From Pseudomonadota bacterium (GTDB taxonomy: Bacteria; Pseudomonadota; Alphaproteobacteria; Rhizobiales; Hyphomicrobiaceae), in NCBI GenBank assembly GCA_023390485.1, contig JAEWCT010000047.1:1-6876 (forward strand): a stretch of DNA of 6,876 bases, given 5' to 3'. Under the pieces are notes generated by a model that was not told the DNA's origin, did not search any database, and worked only from the letters and a program-made list of their open reading frames with translations. Below are positions 5,805 to 6,876 of this stretch, piece by piece. How positions within the stretch are numbered: position 1 is the first letter of the stretch; each line of letters opens with the position of its first letter. The position numbers were made by a program, and so were the translations under genes.

Positions 5805-6584
5805 ATGACCCGCGTCTCCGTCAACCGCACGCTGGCGCGGCTCTACTGGCTTCTCGCCGTTGTCCTTCTTCTGCTGCTCGCGTCGAAGTTCGCCGACGAC
5901 ATGCCGGGCCTCCCGCCCTTCGTCATCGCCGCCGCCAACAACGTCTATGAATTCATGCGCGACATGTCGCTGCTCATCGCGACGGGCGGCGTTGCCTATC
6001 TGTCGAACGTCTTCCAGAAACGCTCGAAATTCGTCGAAAGCCTCGAAGAGGAATGGCGCAACATCGTGCGCACGAAATCCGTGCTGCTATCGACGTGCGA
6101 GAAGCCGTATCTTGCGACCGACGACTACCTGACAGCCTACTACCGGATCAGCGAGACGATCGACACGATGCGCATCGTCTACCGCAATGCCGGCGAAACC
6201 GATGGCCTGATCGGCCTTTACCCCTACGCGCCGCTGCACGACATGCGCCGCGCCTTGCAGACACTCGATCCGCGCCTCAACCCCGAGGTGTCGAATGAGA
6301 AAAAAGCGCTCGTCCGCGACGCCATCCTGCAAGCGTTCAACGCGCTCCGCGAAACCTTCCTTGAGGAACTCGATCTCGAAGAGCCGCAGCATCCCCTGTT
6401 GATCCCAGGAAGCCGCCGTCTGAAGACCCCGGGCGCCGCCGTCTCGGCAATGGTCGTTGAGGAAAATCAGCGCCGGCGCCTCAAGCGCGAGCCATCACCG
6501 CGGCCCGACATTGACGGTTTTCTAACAACGCTCAGGGCCGAGGAAGAAAATCTGAGCAAAGCCGACGAAACCGCGGTCCGTTAG
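5805..6584 (+). CDS. Uncharacterised inner-membrane protein with cytoplasmic helical domain
   Basis: A 259-residue protein that I cannot assign to a named family. It has a basic N-terminus, a strongly hydrophobic helix at about residues 12-27 (with a long Leu run), and a second hydrophobic segment at about 52-69. A long soluble part follows that is rich in charged, probably helical sequence: ESLEEEWRNIVRTK near 78-91, then YRISETIDTMRIVYRNAGETDGLIGLYPYAPLHDMRR across 113-149, and the acidic ETFLEELDLEEPQHP at 183-197. The Arg/Lys-rich C-terminus (about 204-232) looks disordered. Both termini are likely cytoplasmic. The sharply patterned middle (NAGETDGLIGLYP...PLHDMRRAL) looks conserved rather than drifting, and I associate similar sequences with Hyphomicrobiales hypothetical proteins, from memory only. 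The GGAG site at 5790-5793 supports the start. It is probably monocistronic, between a palindrome and the typA leader. Confidence 0.85.
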   Translation: MTRVSVNRTLARLYWLLAVVLLLLLASKFADDMPGLPPFVIAAANNVYEFMRDMSLLIATGGVAYLSNVFQKRSKFVESLEEEWRNIVRTKSVLLSTCEKPYLATDDYLTAYYRISETIDTMRIVYRNAGETDGLIGLYPYAPLHDMRRALQTLDPRLNPEVSNEKKALVRDAILQAFNALRETFLEELDLEEPQHPLLIPGSRRLKTPGAAVSAMVVEENQRRRLKREPSPRPDIDGFLTTLRAEEENLSKADETAVR

Positions 6585-6835
6585 CCTCACCGATCCGGAA
6601 TGGTTTAGCGACCGGGTTGAATATGCGCCCAATTCCGGCTCACCACTCGGTACGGTGCGGCAACACCGAACAAATTCCGTGCCAAAAAGCACCATCTCGC
6701 TCTTCAATACTGTTAAGCCGCACCCTAGATTCTCGATGCCGCCTAGCCCCGCGCCTTGTCGCCGTGCTAGGTGCGAGCCAATATTGCGTTGCAGTGGCAC
6801 GGCCCGCGACGCACCTCCATAACTTCAGGTTTAAA
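6585..6835. other. Non-coding leader upstream of typA
   Basis: There is no believable gene in these 251 bases. They hold several inverted repeats: CCGGAAT/ATTCCGG (6595-6601 and 6632-6638), CGGTG/CACCG (6653-6657 and 6664-6668), and a CTAG-containing group at 6719-6775 that can pair in two alternative ways. I could not place a convincing -35/-10 pair. AGG at 6827-6829 is the likely typA ribosome site. The region should hold the typA promoter and 5' leader and the 3' end of the upstream transcript. Confidence 0.5.
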
Positions 6836-6876
6836 ATGGCCCTTCGCAACATCGCGATCATCGCGCACGTCGACCA
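6836..6876 (+). CDS. typA: TypA/BipA translational GTPase, 3'-truncated by the window
   Basis: Only the first 13 codons are present: MALRNIAIIAHVD. This is the characteristic N-terminus of TypA/BipA, where IAIIAHVD leads into the G1 (P-loop) motif of the GTPase domain, expected as HVDHGKTTL just beyond the window. TypA is a ribosome-associated GTPase of the EF-G/LepA class involved in 50S assembly and in cold and other stress responses. The ATG has a short AGG at 6827-6829 six bases upstream. LepA begins differently in this region, so TypA is favoured, but the assignment rests on a very short stretch. Confidence 0.82.
   Translation, partial: MALRNIAIIAHVD

Noticed and set aside
6522..6861. 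Open frames on the - strand in the typA leader
   Set aside because: The short frames (92 and 73 codons) overlap the end of the upstream gene or the typA start and have no recognisable motif or clear ribosome site.

Overview
The window is a GC-rich stretch of a bacterial chromosome with ordinary housekeeping and accessory content. Protein style, the agmatine deiminase/N-carbamoylputrescine amidase pair, a KefB/YbaL-like antiporter and two uncharacterised proteins of a kind I associate with Hyphomicrobiales suggest an alphaproteobacterium, perhaps Hyphomicrobium-like. That placement rests on recognition by eye, not on a database search. All genes I can support lie on the + strand. I see no rRNA, tRNA, CRISPR array, insertion sequence or phage gene.

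Layout: (1) 2-1417, the 3' part of a CPA2-family monovalent cation:proton antiporter with a C-terminal RCK/TrkA-N nucleotide-binding domain; its first ~90 codons lie upstream of the window. (2) 1464-1682, a 72-residue protein with two membrane segments. (3) 1683-2113, a 431-base gap with no convincing gene. It has a short hairpin near its start and a perfect 16-bp palindrome at 2080-2095, just before the next gene. (4) 2114-3139 and 3140-4000, the directly abutting pair aguA-aguB. Together they convert agmatine to N-carbamoylputrescine and then to putrescine. (5) 4212-4421, a stand-alone molbindin (Mop), followed after 2 bases by 4424-4951, a secreted protein of unknown function. (6) 5008-5727, a compact M50-family (site-2-protease-type) membrane metalloprotease. 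(7) a 77-base gap with a second perfect 16-bp palindrome (5733-5748) and an inverted repeat that could cover the next ribosome binding site. (8) 5805-6584, an uncharacterised inner-membrane protein. (9) 6585-6835, a non-coding leader, then the first 13 codons of a TypA/BipA translational GTPase from 6836, cut by the window end.

How the genes work together: the only clear pathway is aguA-aguB (polyamine synthesis or agmatine catabolism). The mop/secreted-protein pair is probably co-translated, but a shared function is not evident. The antiporter, M50 protease, membrane protein and typA look like independent units. I do not see a clear new multi-gene system. The most checkable non-coding signals are the two 16-bp palindromes, which look like operator sites, and the possible RNA folds before 5805 and before typA.
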